Shown: positions 17,399 through 27,077 of the stretch, piece after piece
Numbering within the stretch: the stretch's first letter is position 1
How the letters are laid out: each line of letters begins with the position of its first letter
Source: CAMYLR01 sp041577935
GTDB lineage: Bacteria; Gemmatimonadota; Gemmatimonadetes; JACCXV01; JAHWKZ01
Length of the DNA stretch: 58,725 nt
Assembly (NCBI GenBank): GCA_041577935.1
Contig: JBFGIA010000001.1
Location: 1-58,725, forward strand
Direction of reading: 5' to 3'
Notes under the pieces: model-generated
The model's input: the letters and a program-made list of their open reading frames with translations, nothing else
Databases searched by the model: none
Told to the model about the DNA's origin: nothing
Position numbers and translations under genes: made by a program

Positions 17399-18100
17399 TT
17401 GGAAACTGATCGCGACAAGGCGACCCGGGTGCGATCGATGTTCGACACGATCGCTCCGCGCTACGACTTGTTCAACGATGTTCTGTCGGCCGGCGTCCAT
17501 CGACTCTGGCGGGCGGACGCGATCGACGCGCTGGCTCCGATACCCGGCGGTCGATACCTCGACCTCTGCGCTGGCACTCTCGACCTCGCCCGGGCGGTCG
17601 CTGCACGCGCCCCCGGCGCGGTAGCCGTAGGCCTCGACTTCTCGTTGCCGATGCTGCAACGCGGTACCGGCAAGTTGGATCATCACCGAGCGGTGCTCCC
17701 GGTGGCCGCGGATGCGCTGGCACTGCCCGTGACCGATAGCGTTTTTGCCGGCTGCACGATCGGCTTTGGGCTCCGCAACCTGGTCGACTTCGAGGCCGGA
17801 TTGTCGGAGATGCACCGCGTCCTCGAGCCCGGCGGGAGGCTGGTGGTGCTCGAGTTCACAACGCCACCGGGCAAGCTCTTTCGGACCCTCTATCACGGCT
17901 ACTTTCACCACCTCCTGCCGCGCGCCGGGGCGCTGATCGCGGGAGACGCCAACGCCGCTCGCTACTTGCCCGACTCGGTGGCCGACTTCCCCGACTGCGA
18001 GGCCTTATCGGATATGCTAACCAACGTCGGCTTCTCGCGCGTCCGCTTTCGTCTGCTGAGTCGCGGCATCGCTGCGCTTCACACTGGAGTCAAGGAGTAG
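17399..18100 (+). CDS. ubiE: Demethylmenaquinone / ubiquinone methyltransferase
   Basis: 233 residues of the UbiE/MenG family, which methylates the quinone ring in the last steps of menaquinone or ubiquinone synthesis. The diagnostic N-terminus RVRSMFDTIAPRYDLFNDVL is present, motif I is YLDLCAGTLDLARAV, and the C-terminal FGLRNL and LEPGGRLVVLEF segments match. The start is uncertain: TTG 17399 keeps the conserved K-A-T-R-V-R-x-M-F, while GTG 17429 has a better ribosome site (AAGG). The stop is one base before the arginase ATG. Confidence 0.92.
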   Translation: METDRDKATRVRSMFDTIAPRYDLFNDVLSAGVHRLWRADAIDALAPIPGGRYLDLCAGTLDLARAVAARAPGAVAVGLDFSLPMLQRGTGKLDHHRAVLPVAADALALPVTDSVFAGCTIGFGLRNLVDFEAGLSEMHRVLEPGGRLVVLEFTTPPGKLFRTLYHGYFHHLLPRAGALIAGDANAARYLPDSVADFPDCEALSDMLTNVGFSRVRFRLLSRGIAALHTGVKE

Positions 18101-18101
18101 A

Positions 18102-19025
18102 ATGGCCGCATCAGACGAAAGACCCGTTCACCTGATCGGAGTACCGATCGACCTCGGCGCCGGGCGACGCGGTGTAGACATGGGTCCTTCCGCGCTGCGG
18201 ATCGCGGGGTTGTGCAATCGATTGATTCGTCTCGGATATGATGTTACCGACACCGGCGACGTGGCGGTGAGGATCCCCGAGTCCGCCGATGCCGGGTCTG
18301 AGCGAGCACGCTTCAGGGACGAGATTGCGGGCACCAATCGGGCACTGGCCGAGCGCGTCGCGGCCTCACTCGAAGCCGGCGCACTGCCGATTGTGCTCGG
18401 CGGCGACCACTCGCTATCGATTGGCTCGATCGCCGGTGCCGCGTCGTGGGCCGCGCGAGAAGGCGACGACCTGGGACTGTTGTGGTTCGACGCCCACGCC
18501 GACATGAACACCCCTGACACCACGATGAGCGGCAACGTCCACGGCATGGGTCTGGCCGCGTCGCTCGGATACGGCGACCCTGTCTTGACCGAGCTTGGCG
18601 GGCCGACCCCCAAGGTCAAACCCGATAAGGTCGCGTTGATCGGCGCGCGCGACGTCGATCCCGGTGAGCGGGGGATGGTCCGCGAATCGGGAATCCGTGT
18701 GTTTACGATGCGTGAGATCGACGAGAAAGGGATCGTCCGCGTGCTCGAGGAGGCGCTGGCGATCGTGGGTCATGGCACCCTCGGTTTCCACGTGTCATGG
18801 GACATGGACTTCGTCGATCCCAACTATGCGCCGGGGGTCGGGACGCCGGTCATCGGCGGTGTCAATTATCGCGAGGGACACCTGGCGCTAGAGCTGGTGA
18901 GTGACGGTGGCGGAATGGTGAGCATGGATTGCGTCGAAACGAACCCGATCTTGGACGATCGCAACCGCACCGGGGCACTCGGCGTGGAGCTCATCCTGTC
19001 GGCGCTGGGCAAGTCGATCCTGTAG
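18102..19025 (+). CDS. rocF: Arginase
   Basis: 307 residues of the ureohydrolase family; hydrolyses arginine to ornithine and urea with two Mn2+ ions. Metal ligands are visible in GGDHSLSIGSI, WFDAHADMNTPDTT and SWDMDFVDPNYAPGVGTPV, and the arginase-specific N-terminal IGVPIDLGAGRRGVDMGPSA is present. AAGGAG lies just upstream of the ATG within the end of ubiE. Agmatinase is less likely because the NT motif and length are those of arginase. Confidence 0.95.
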   Translation: MAASDERPVHLIGVPIDLGAGRRGVDMGPSALRIAGLCNRLIRLGYDVTDTGDVAVRIPESADAGSERARFRDEIAGTNRALAERVAASLEAGALPIVLGGDHSLSIGSIAGAASWAAREGDDLGLLWFDAHADMNTPDTTMSGNVHGMGLAASLGYGDPVLTELGGPTPKVKPDKVALIGARDVDPGERGMVRESGIRVFTMREIDEKGIVRVLEEALAIVGHGTLGFHVSWDMDFVDPNYAPGVGTPVIGGVNYREGHLALELVSDGGGMVSMDCVETNPILDDRNRTGALGVELILSALGKSIL

Positions 19026-19031
19026 CAGACC

Positions 19032-19499
19032 GTGCAGATCGGGATCGTCTCGGATACGCACGACCGGGTCCCAGCCTCGCTACACGAAGCGCTTCGTGAT
19101 ACAGACGAGATCGTGCACTGCGGTGATATCTGCCGCGATCACACCTTGGTCGAGCTCGAGACGATCGCGCCGGTGGCGGCTGTGCACGGTAACTGTGACA
19201 CCATGCGGTTGGTCGAGCGATTCCCTGAAGAGCTCTTACTCGATCGAGGCGAGCTAGCGATCGTGGTCATCCACGGCCACCAGTTCCCCCGCGGTAGCAT
19301 CGAGCATTTGGCGCATCACTTTCAGAGTCTCGGTCCCGACCTCGTGCTGTTTGGACACAGTCACGTCGCGGTGTCGGAGGTCGTCAATGGCATCCGCTTC
19401 TTCAACCCGGGCACTGCGGGCGGGTTCGGCGCTCCGCCGTCGGCAGGCATTCTGACAGTTGATAACGGCGCCTTCGATCTAGCACATATCAAGCTCTAA
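19032..19499 (+). CDS. YfcE/MJ0936-type metallophosphoesterase
   Basis: 155 residues from GTG 19032. The calcineurin-like phosphoesterase motifs are all present: SDTHDR, HCGDIC, HGNCD, HGHQF and FGHSHV. These bind two metal ions. The family members are small cytosolic phosphodiesterases of uncertain physiological substrate. It lies 6 nt after arginase on the same strand. Confidence 0.93.
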   Translation: MQIGIVSDTHDRVPASLHEALRDTDEIVHCGDICRDHTLVELETIAPVAAVHGNCDTMRLVERFPEELLLDRGELAIVVIHGHQFPRGSIEHLAHHFQSLGPDLVLFGHSHVAVSEVVNGIRFFNPGTAGGFGAPPSAGILTVDNGAFDLAHIKL

Positions 19500-19535
19500 G
19501 GTCTCGATTGAACACTCACGTTGGAGGACAACACG

Positions 19536-20096
19536 ATGACGAGGATCGACGGCTCTGATCGCGGCGGCTCACCGTTGGCGCGGTACGCGTTTTGGGTCTC
19601 ACGTCGCCGGCACGGCAAGGTCACCGGGCCGCTCAAGCTCTACGCGCGCCATCCAAAGGTGCTGTACGGCGTTGGGCAGATGGAAATGGCGCTCCGTCGC
19701 GCGCGTCGGGTTCCCGTCAATCTGCGGGAGTTGGCGGTACTCAGGGTCGCGACGCGCGTCGGGTGTCCCTTCTGAATCGATATCAACGCTGCCGGGAGCA
19801 GCGACGTCGGGATTACCCATGAGCAACTCGAAGCGCTCCACAACTACGAGCGATCCGACGCTTTTTCCGCTCAAGAGAAAGCGCTACTGCGGTACGCCGA
19901 CGCGATGACAAACACACCGGCGGATGTCAACGACGACGTATTCACAGCTGTGGCCAGAGAGTTCACCGACGAGCAGGTCATCGAGCTGACCGCCTTCTTG
20001 GCGTGGGAGAACTTTCGAGCCCGGTTCAATCATGCGCTTGGGGTTGAATCGGATGGCTTCGCGGAGGGCGCGGCTTGCCCGCTCCCGACTGCCTAA
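19536..20096 (+). CDS. AhpD/carboxymuconolactone decarboxylase-family selenoprotein (in-frame TGA, CxxU)
   Basis: 186 residues if the TGA at 19773-19775 is read as selenocysteine. The frame is continuous on both sides: the part before ends VGCPF and the part after begins IDINAAGSSDVGI and runs to TAA at 20096. AhpD-like proteins have a redox CxxC at this point (CxxC-x-D-x-H/N), and here the second Cys is the TGA, giving Cys77-Pro-Phe-Sec80. The second half alone (FSAQEKALLRYADAMT ... LTAFLAWENFRARFNHALG) is normal CMD-family sequence. Family members reduce peroxides or relay electrons. ATG 19536 follows GGAGG. A hairpin downstream fits a bacterial SECIS. Confidence 0.88.
19777..19810 (+). promoter_or_regulatory. 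Bacterial SECIS-like hairpin of the AhpD-like gene
   Basis: Starts two bases after the TGA. Lower stem UCGAU/GUCGG (19777-19781 with 19806-19810, including two G-U pairs), internal loop, upper stem CGCUGC/GCAGCG (19787-19792 with 19798-19803), apical loop CGGGA. The distance from UGA to the apical loop is 17 nt and the loop has G at its second position, both within the range known for SelB-recognised bacterial elements. Found by eye, not folded by software. Confidence 0.7.
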
Positions 20097-20929
20097 CGCT
20101 GACAGACGGGGCAGTAATACGTCGAGCGCTGAGCCTGGACGATCCGTTTTATCGGCCCGCCACATCGACGACAGGGTTCGTCCTCGCGATGGTAGACGTT
20201 TAGCGCTTCGTAGAACCCACCCGGGTCGCCATCGGCGTCGGCGAAATTCAAGTACGTCCCGCCGAGCGATGTCCCCGACCCACCAACCGCCTCGGACAGT
20301 ACTTCGACGATCGCACGGTGGAGGCGTGCGGCGCGCACCGAGCCCACGTTCTTCGCCCGTCGACGCGGGCTCACCCGAGCCCGCCACAACGCCTCGGCGA
20401 CGTATATGTTGCCGAGCCCCGCGATCCGTCGCTGGTCGAGCAGGAACGTCTTGAGTGGTTGGCGGCTGGCGGCCAGACGATCCTCGAGCACGGCTACCGT
20501 GAACGCCGGGCTCAGTGGCTCGGGACCGAGTTTGGCCGCCCGCGCGGCCCAATCGACGGCGGGTACGATCTCCAACCGGCCGAGCGTCCGCGGATCGACA
20601 TACAGGAGCCGCGAGCCATCTTCAAAGTCGAACGTCGCCCGAGTGTAGACCGGAACCGAATCGCTGTCGGCGCCATTTTTCACCACCCGGTAGCTGCCAC
20701 TCATCCTCAGGTGTGTCAGCCACACTCGATCGCTCTCGAGCTCGATCACAATGAACTTGGCGCGGCGGGTAACGGATCGAATCGCAGCTCCCTCGAGCGC
20801 TCGGGTGAGCTTGGCCGTTGAACCGTGGACGATGTTGTCTCTCAAAATCTGAACCCGTTCGACGCGCCTTCCCGGAAGGACTTTCACCAGTTGGCGCACG
20901 ATCGTCTCGACCTCGGGCAGCTCCGGCAC
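20093..20929 (-). CDS. mutM: Formamidopyrimidine-DNA glycosylase
   Basis: 278 residues. Base-excision repair enzyme removing 8-oxoguanine and formamidopyrimidines, with AP-lyase activity. The N-terminal catalytic MPELPEVETIVRQL is intact (Pro after the initiator Met is the nucleophile), the H2TH region includes AGLGNIYVAEALWRARVSP, and the C-terminal zinc finger has CRRCGG and CPVC. It overlaps the end of the AhpD-like gene by 4 nt and lies 6 nt after purD. Confidence 0.96.
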   Translation of the reverse strand: MPELPEVETIVRQLVKVLPGRRVERVQILRDNIVHGSTAKLTRALEGAAIRSVTRRAKFIVIELESDRVWLTHLRMSGSYRVVKNGADSDSVPVYTRATFDFEDGSRLLYVDPRTLGRLEIVPAVDWAARAAKLGPEPLSPAFTVAVLEDRLAASRQPLKTFLLDQRRIAGLGNIYVAEALWRARVSPRRRAKNVGSVRAARLHRAIVEVLSEAVGGSGTSLGGTYLNFADADGDPGGFYEALNVYHREDEPCRRCGGPIKRIVQAQRSTYYCPVCQR

Positions 20930-20935
20930 GAACGG

Positions 20936-22237
20936 TTACTCGGCGAGCGCTCGCGCGAGCTCCCGCCACCCGATGTCGGAGCGCCACCGCAGTGCCGGGC
21001 TCTCGATCCTCCCCAGTGCGTCGTACACACGCTCCCGCGCGTCACCGACATCGGCGCCAACCGCGGTCACGTTGAGCACCCGGCCACCGGCGGTGACCAA
21101 ACGGCCAGCCTCGCGTCTGGTGCCAGCGTGGAAGACCACCAAGCCGTCACGATCAAAGCCGACGTCGGCTTCCAGCTCGGGAGGGATCTCGATCGGCACA
21201 CCAGTTTCGTAGTCCGACGGGTAGCCGACCGATGCCGCAACGACCGTCACGCAGGCGCCGGCGCGCCAACCGATCTCACGCTCACCCAACCGACCTCCCG
21301 GTGTCGCCGCCATCAGCAACGCGAGCAGATCGGTGTCGATAAGCGGTAACAAAGCCTGGGCTTCGGGGTCGCCAAAGCGGACGTTCCACTCGAGCACCCG
21401 CGGACCTGTCGCCGTCAACATGAGCCCGGCGTAAAGACACCCCGAGAACGCCACGCCGTCCGCCTCGAGCGCCGCCAGGATGGGGCGGAAAACCGTCTCC
21501 ACGATTTCTGCCTGCTGCGAGGCATCGAGCATCGTCGCCGGAGCGTACGCGCCCATGCCACCCGTGTTCGGTCCCCGATCACCGTCCGCGGCCCGCTTGT
21601 GATCTTGGGACGGCAATAAGGGCAGCAAATCCCGTCCATCAGTCAGCGCGATCATCGACGCTTCCTCGCCAGCCACAAACTCCTCGACGACGACCTCGTC
21701 CCCGGCGGCACCGAAATCTCGGCGGTCGAAACACGCCGCCAGCGCTTCTGTAACCTCGGCTGTCGTCCCGCACACCAAGGCTCCCTTGCCGGCGGCGAGC
21801 CCGCTCGCCTTGACCACACACGGCACTCCTAGCTTGTCGGCAAACGCCGCCGCCGGTGCCTTCGCAGTGAAGACCTCGAACCGCCCTGTCGGGATTCCAT
21901 GGGCTTGCATGAGGCGCTTGGCATACGCCTTCGATGACTCGAGTCGCGCGCCAGCCCGGGTCGGTCCAAAAACCGCCAATCCTGCATCCCGAAACGCGTC
22001 CACCAGACCCGCTGCCAGCGGTACCTCGGGGCCGACGACGGTGAAGCCGACGCGTTCGCGCTGCGCCATCTCGACCAAGCCATCGATGTCGGTGGGATTC
22101 GTCTCCACGCTTCGTGCGACGGTGTCCAGGCCGCCGTTGCGACCCGTAACCAGGAACTCGTAGTCGGGGTGATCGCGGCGGAGTTTCCAGACGAGCGCGT
22201 GCTCGCGCCCACCACTGCCGACAACGAGGATCTTCAC
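20936..22237 (-). CDS. purD: Phosphoribosylamine--glycine ligase
   Basis: 433 residues, ATP-grasp enzyme of purine synthesis joining glycine to phosphoribosylamine. The N-terminus MKILVVGSGGREHALVWKL and the signature HKRAADGDRGPNTGGMGAYA are diagnostic. The C-terminal GARS domain is complete to the end (LARALAE). It lies 7 nt after the cystathionine enzyme gene on the same strand. Confidence 0.96.
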   Translation of the reverse strand: MKILVVGSGGREHALVWKLRRDHPDYEFLVTGRNGGLDTVARSVETNPTDIDGLVEMAQRERVGFTVVGPEVPLAAGLVDAFRDAGLAVFGPTRAGARLESSKAYAKRLMQAHGIPTGRFEVFTAKAPAAAFADKLGVPCVVKASGLAAGKGALVCGTTAEVTEALAACFDRRDFGAAGDEVVVEEFVAGEEASMIALTDGRDLLPLLPSQDHKRAADGDRGPNTGGMGAYAPATMLDASQQAEIVETVFRPILAALEADGVAFSGCLYAGLMLTATGPRVLEWNVRFGDPEAQALLPLIDTDLLALLMAATPGGRLGEREIGWRAGACVTVVAASVGYPSDYETGVPIEIPPELEADVGFDRDGLVVFHAGTRREAGRLVTAGGRVLNVTAVGADVGDARERVYDALGRIESPALRWRSDIGWRELARALAE

Positions 22238-22244
22238 GTTGAGC

Positions 22245-23408
22245 TCAGACCTTGGCTAGCGCTCGCTCGAGGTCCGATCGCAGGTCATCGGGATCCTCGA
22301 TTCCGACCGACAGTCGAACTAGATGATCGACCAGACCCATCCGCTCGCGTTGCTCGACTGGGACGGCGGCGTGAGTCATCTCGCCGGGGTGGCTGCACAG
22401 GCTCTCCACCCCGCCCAGACTCTCAGCCAACTGGAAGATCTCGAGGCCCTCCAGGAATCGCCGCGCGCCCGCGCCATCGCCAAACTCGAGCGAGATGACC
22501 CCACCGAAACCGCTCATCTGTCGCGTGGCGAGCTCGTGCTCGGGGTGATCAGGCAGCCCGGGGAAGTGAACCGCTGTTACGGCATCTTGCTCGGCTAGCC
22601 AACCGGCCAGCTCGACCGCCGTCGCCTCCGAGCGTTCCATCCGCAAAGGCAGAGTCTTGAGTCCGCGGAGAGCTAGAAAACAGTCCAGTGGACCCGGCAC
22701 CGCGCCAACCGCGTTTTGGAGAAACCGCAATTGTTCGGCGATCTCGTCGTTATTAGTTACCGCGATGCCGCCCACCATGTCGCTGTGACCGTTTAGGAAT
22801 TTCGTCGTCGAGTGGACAACGATATCAGCCCCAAACTCGAGCGGGCGCTGGAAGAATGGCGACATAAAGGTGTTGTCGACGACCAGCATACAGTGCGCGC
22901 GCTCAGCGATCTCACGCATCGCCGCGAGGTCGGTGATCCGCATTAGCGGGTTGGATGGCGTCTCGACAAACAGCATCTTCGTGTTGGCGGTCATCGCCGC
23001 TTCCACCGCGGCCGCGTCTCGCGTATCGACGTAATCGAAGGAAAGCCCGAACCGTTCGAGCACGTTCTGAAACAGTCGGTGGGTGCCGCCGTAGAGGTTC
23101 TCTCCGGCCACCAGATGATCACCCCCCGAGAGCAGAGTCATCACGGCGTGAATGGCGGCCGTGCCGGAAGCAAAGGCGATGCCGTGGCTGCCGCTCTCGA
23201 GCGCCGCCACACAACCCTCCAACGCAGCCCGCGTGAGGTGGTGCGTGCGCGCGTACTCGTACCCGCGGTGGCGACCGACGCCGTCCTGCACGTACGTCGA
23301 CGTCTGGTAGATCGGCGTCATGACCGCCCCGGTCACCGGGTCAGGATGTTGTCCCGCATGGATCGCCTTGGTCGCAAAATTGCGATCGTCATCGTGGCGG
23401 CTATCCAC
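22245..23408 (-). CDS. Cystathionine gamma-synthase / gamma-lyase family PLP enzyme
   Basis: 387 residues from GTG 23408, overlapping the end of the TPR gene by 8 nt. Cys/Met-metabolism PLP family: the N-terminal FATKAIHAGQHPDPVTGAV, the cofactor Lys in HSTTKFLNGHSD, and the C-terminal SLGGVESLCSHPGEMTHA are all present. The family includes cystathionine gamma-synthase (metB), gamma-lyase and sulfhydrylases, which cannot be separated by eye. A homoserine O-acetyltransferase gene lies at 41314. A longer N-terminal frame to 23513 is not supported. Confidence 0.9.
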   Translation of the reverse strand: MDSRHDDDRNFATKAIHAGQHPDPVTGAVMTPIYQTSTYVQDGVGRHRGYEYARTHHLTRAALEGCVAALESGSHGIAFASGTAAIHAVMTLLSGGDHLVAGENLYGGTHRLFQNVLERFGLSFDYVDTRDAAAVEAAMTANTKMLFVETPSNPLMRITDLAAMREIAERAHCMLVVDNTFMSPFFQRPLEFGADIVVHSTTKFLNGHSDMVGGIAVTNNDEIAEQLRFLQNAVGAVPGPLDCFLALRGLKTLPLRMERSEATAVELAGWLAEQDAVTAVHFPGLPDHPEHELATRQMSGFGGVISLEFGDGAGARRFLEGLEIFQLAESLGGVESLCSHPGEMTHAAVPVEQRERMGLVDHLVRLSVGIEDPDDLRSDLERALAKV

Positions 23409-24531
23409 GATCGTTGCTCTCGACTTCGCGTGCTTGGCGGTACATCTCTTTCGCGCGCTCGGTTCGACCCTTGCGATCCCAGATGATTCCGAGGTGGTAG
23501 TAGGCACGTCCAAGAGCCGGATCGTATTCGACCGCGCGCTCGAACGCCTGCGCGGCTTCGTCCAACCGATCGATATGATTGAGGTACACGCCCACGTAGT
23601 AGTGCGCGCGGGCCTGTTCAGGGTTCAGCTCAAGCGCTCGCCCGAGCTGTCCAATCGCCTCTTCGTAGAGTCCCTTCTTGCCGTGCACAATCCCCAACTC
23701 ACAATGACCGCTCGCGTTGTCGGGATCGAGCCGCAGGGCGCGCGCCAGCTCGGCCTCGGCCTGGCTGTACATACCGGCCCGACAGTAGGCTGAGCCCAGC
23801 GCGATGGCTGCGTCAACAGAATCCGGAACGAACTCCTTGGTCTCCAGAAGCTGTGCGATCGCTTGATCGTGCAACCCGCGCTCGAGATGCTGTTTGGCGA
23901 CCTGAATCGCCGCTTCCACATCACGCGGATCACTGCGCAAGGCAGCGTAGAGCTCATCGAGCCCGTGATCGGCTCCGCGGTCGTCTTCGGGCGCCACCGC
24001 GAAGGTCGCCTCGCTCGCCGCGGCCAGCGGTGTTTCAACGGACCTGGTCTCAACAATCGGCGGCTCGACCAATGACGTTTCAGCTGTCGGCGTCTCGACG
24101 ATCGGTGGCTCGACCAACGGGGCTTCCACGAACGGCGTGTCTATTGCCACGGGCTCAGGAGGTGCGACCCCGATCGGCTCAGGCCCAGGCGGTGCAGGCT
24201 CGATTGGCTCGGGCTCAGGCGGCGCGACTTCGATCAGCTCGGGTTCGGGCGGTGCAACTTCGATCGGCTTGGGTTCGGGCGCGCTTTCCAGCGGCGCCGG
24301 TTCCGGCTCTGGAACCAGCGTCAGCTCTGGCGGTTCTGGCTCGACCTGCGCGCGCAACCGCTTTCGGGCTGGCTTGGGCGACTTGCCGAGCTCGGGGGTC
24401 CGAGCCTTCTTCCGCCGCGCTTTCCGCCGTGGCTCCTGACCGAGCAGGGTAGCAACCCGATCGGGATCGAGCGTTGCAAGGGGATCGGTGCCGACCCTTG
24501 TACTCTTGGTCTCGTCGTCGCGCCTAGGCAC
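23401..24531 (-). CDS. TPR-repeat protein with Pro/Glu-rich N-terminal region
   Basis: 376 residues from GTG 24531. Residues 25-65 are strongly basic (RRKARRKKARTP). Residues about 65-185 form a low-complexity region of repeated P-E-P-x-P-I-E-V-A-P units. Residues 195-370 hold about five tetratricopeptide repeats (AIALGSAYCRAGMYSQAEAE, ALRLDPDNASGHCELGIVHG). No signal peptide. It overlaps the ParA stop by 8 nt, so it is cotranslated with it; the two may act together, but that is inference. Confidence 0.8.
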   Translation of the reverse strand: MPRRDDETKSTRVGTDPLATLDPDRVATLLGQEPRRKARRKKARTPELGKSPKPARKRLRAQVEPEPPELTLVPEPEPAPLESAPEPKPIEVAPPEPELIEVAPPEPEPIEPAPPGPEPIGVAPPEPVAIDTPFVEAPLVEPPIVETPTAETSLVEPPIVETRSVETPLAAASEATFAVAPEDDRGADHGLDELYAALRSDPRDVEAAIQVAKQHLERGLHDQAIAQLLETKEFVPDSVDAAIALGSAYCRAGMYSQAEAELARALRLDPDNASGHCELGIVHGKKGLYEEAIGQLGRALELNPEQARAHYYVGVYLNHIDRLDEAAQAFERAVEYDPALGRAYYHLGIIWDRKGRTERAKEMYRQAREVESNDRG

Positions 24532-25309
24532 CGGTGAACCGATCAACCAGTTTGCGGTAATCGACCGCTCCGTGAGAGCGGGGAGCGTACTCGAACACTG
24601 TCTCTTGGTGGCTGGGCGCTTCCGAAAGCCGAACGTTGTCGCGGATCGGATCGGTTACTGCGTTGTCGAAGTGTTTGCGCAGCACGCCCAGAATCTCTTT
24701 GCTCTTTCGCAAATTGTGTCGATAGAATGTGGGCACAACGGCGGCGATCCGTACCTCTTTGCCGTTCCACGATGACATCCGCAGAATGTTCTCGACGATC
24801 TGTCGCACTCCGACCAGAGCTAGGTACTCCATCGAGATCGGTATAATCACTTCATCCGCGTAAGCGAGCGCGCTCGTCGTCAACATGCTCATCGATGGCG
24901 CGCAATCGATAATCGTAAACTCGTAATCCTCGCACTCCTCGATGCTGGCCAGCCGGTTGGCCAAGCCGCGCTCTCGCTCTTGACCCCAGATCAGTCGCTC
25001 CTCGGTTTCGGCCAATCGCCAATCGCTAGCGATCACGTCGAGGTTGTCGCGCACCTCGACCAGCGAATCATACGCATCCAGCTCGCCAGCCAGAAACTCC
25101 GCCATGCACGCGTCTCGTGCGTCGATGCCGAACCATATGCCGACGTTGCCCTGGGGATCGAGCTCCAGAAGCAGCACCTGGTGACCTAGATCGGCCAGGC
25201 CTGCCGCTAGATGGACCGCGGTGGTCGTCTTGCCCGTTCCACCCTTGTGGTTGACGACCGCGATCCGGCGCATCGACGGATTCCGAAATAGCGTGATTTG
25301 ACCAGACAT
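24524..25309 (-). CDS. ParA/MinD-family ATPase (orphan)
   Basis: 261 residues from ATG 25309. The deviant Walker A is HKGGTGKTTTAVHLAAGLAD, Walker A' is TIIDCAPSMSMLT, and the C-terminal region matches ParA/Soj ATPases that position chromosomes, plasmids or protein complexes. No ParB gene or parS-like repeat is adjacent, so this is probably an orphan ParA positioning another cargo. A much longer frame to 25648 runs antisense-free through the cutA gene in another frame and is not protein-like. Confidence 0.88.
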   Translation of the reverse strand: MSGQITLFRNPSMRRIAVVNHKGGTGKTTTAVHLAAGLADLGHQVLLLELDPQGNVGIWFGIDARDACMAEFLAGELDAYDSLVEVRDNLDVIASDWRLAETEERLIWGQERERGLANRLASIEECEDYEFTIIDCAPSMSMLTTSALAYADEVIIPISMEYLALVGVRQIVENILRMSSWNGKEVRIAAVVPTFYRHNLRKSKEILGVLRKHFDNAVTDPIRDNVRLSEAPSHQETVFEYAPRSHGAVDYRKLVDRFTGA

Positions 25310-25328
25310 GAGGCTGAGGTGAAAGAAC

Positions 25329-25673
25329 CTAAGAGCCGCTCGCGGTTTCAACCACCCAATCGAGATACGCGATCGCCCCCCGATCGACCTTGATGGCAAG
25401 CAGCTCGGGGATATCGTACGGGTGCAGCTCTTCGAGCCGGCGCGCAAGCTGGTCGAGCAGGGAGGTGCGAGTCTTGAGCAGCACCAGGCATTCGGCCTCG
25501 GTGTCGACCCGACCCTGCCACCAGAAGATCGAACGCACGTCGGTGACGATGTTGCCGCACGCTGCAAGCTGCTCCTCGACGAGCGTTCGCACGATCGCTT
25601 CACCAATCCCCCCGTCGGGACAGGTCGTGATGACCAATCGAACGTCACCGCCGGGTTTGGTCGCGTCCGTCAT
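25329..25673 (-). CDS. cutA: CutA-type divalent cation tolerance protein
   Basis: 114 residues, the usual CutA length. The conserved core is visible: LVITTCPDGGIGEAIVRTLV, EEQLAACGNI, SIFWWQGRV, and LHPYDIPELLAIKV. These proteins form very stable trimers; the physiological function remains unsettled. It begins one base before the end of the upstream NUDIX gene region and lies 19 nt before parA. Confidence 0.94.
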   Translation of the reverse strand: MTDATKPGGDVRLVITTCPDGGIGEAIVRTLVEEQLAACGNIVTDVRSIFWWQGRVDTEAECLVLLKTRTSLLDQLARRLEELHPYDIPELLAIKVDRGAIAYLDWVVETASGS

Positions 25674-26243
25674 TCAAGCTCCTTGAGTCGGCGGCCATCG
25701 GTCCACCCTGCGGAGATAATCCCGCGCCGCCCACAATCCAAGCATCGACTTGGCATCGCGGATCTGGCCGTTGGTTGCCCACTCAAGCGCCTGCTGCAAT
25801 GGGATGCGCGTGACATCGATGTCCTCATCGTCCTCGTGATTGGTTGTACTGGGGATCAATCCTTCCGCCAAAAACACCCTCAGCTCTTCGTCACAGAAGC
25901 CGGGAGTCGTATAAAACGCGGCCAGCGGCGTCCAACTCTGCGCGCGATAGCCGACTTCTTCTTCCAACTCGCGCTCGGCACAAGCTTCAAACGACTCTCC
26001 GTCCCCAAGACTGCCGGCCGGGATCTCCCAGATGCGCTGACCGACCGCGTACCGGAACTGGCTGATCAACGCCACGGTGTCATCGTCGAACAGCGGCACG
26101 ATCGCCGCTGCGCCGGGGTGACGAATGACGTCGAATACTGTCTGTCTAGTTTCCTCGCCAGTGGTGATGCGGATTGTGTCTCTCGCGACATCGACGACTC
26201 GACCGGAATAGACTCGCTGCCGGTCGATGCGTTCCCACTTCAC
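25674..26243 (-). CDS. NUDIX hydrolase, ADP-ribose pyrophosphatase type
   Basis: 189 residues. The Nudix box is GSLGDGESFEACAERELEEE plus VGYRA, preceded by WEIPAG as in ADP-ribose diphosphatases. An N-terminal beta domain (VYSGRVVDVARDTIRITTG) also matches that subfamily. Probably cleaves ADP-ribose or related nucleoside diphosphate sugars. I placed the start at GTG 26243; upstream sequence overlaps the SAM hydrolase gene and does not read as protein. Confidence 0.9.
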   Translation of the reverse strand: MKWERIDRQRVYSGRVVDVARDTIRITTGEETRQTVFDVIRHPGAAAIVPLFDDDTVALISQFRYAVGQRIWEIPAGSLGDGESFEACAERELEEEVGYRAQSWTPLAAFYTTPGFCDEELRVFLAEGLIPSTTNHEDDEDIDVTRIPLQQALEWATNGQIRDAKSMLGLWAARDYLRRVDRWPPTQGA

Positions 26244-26263
26244 GCGAGGAGGGTCGACATCTC

Positions 26264-27076
<813 letters not shown>

Positions 27077-27077
27077 C

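Noticed and set aside
24130..24310. Short repeats that could suggest a repeat array or CRISPR
   Set aside because: They are in-frame codon repeats of the Pro/Glu-rich linker in the TPR protein, irregular and without spacers.
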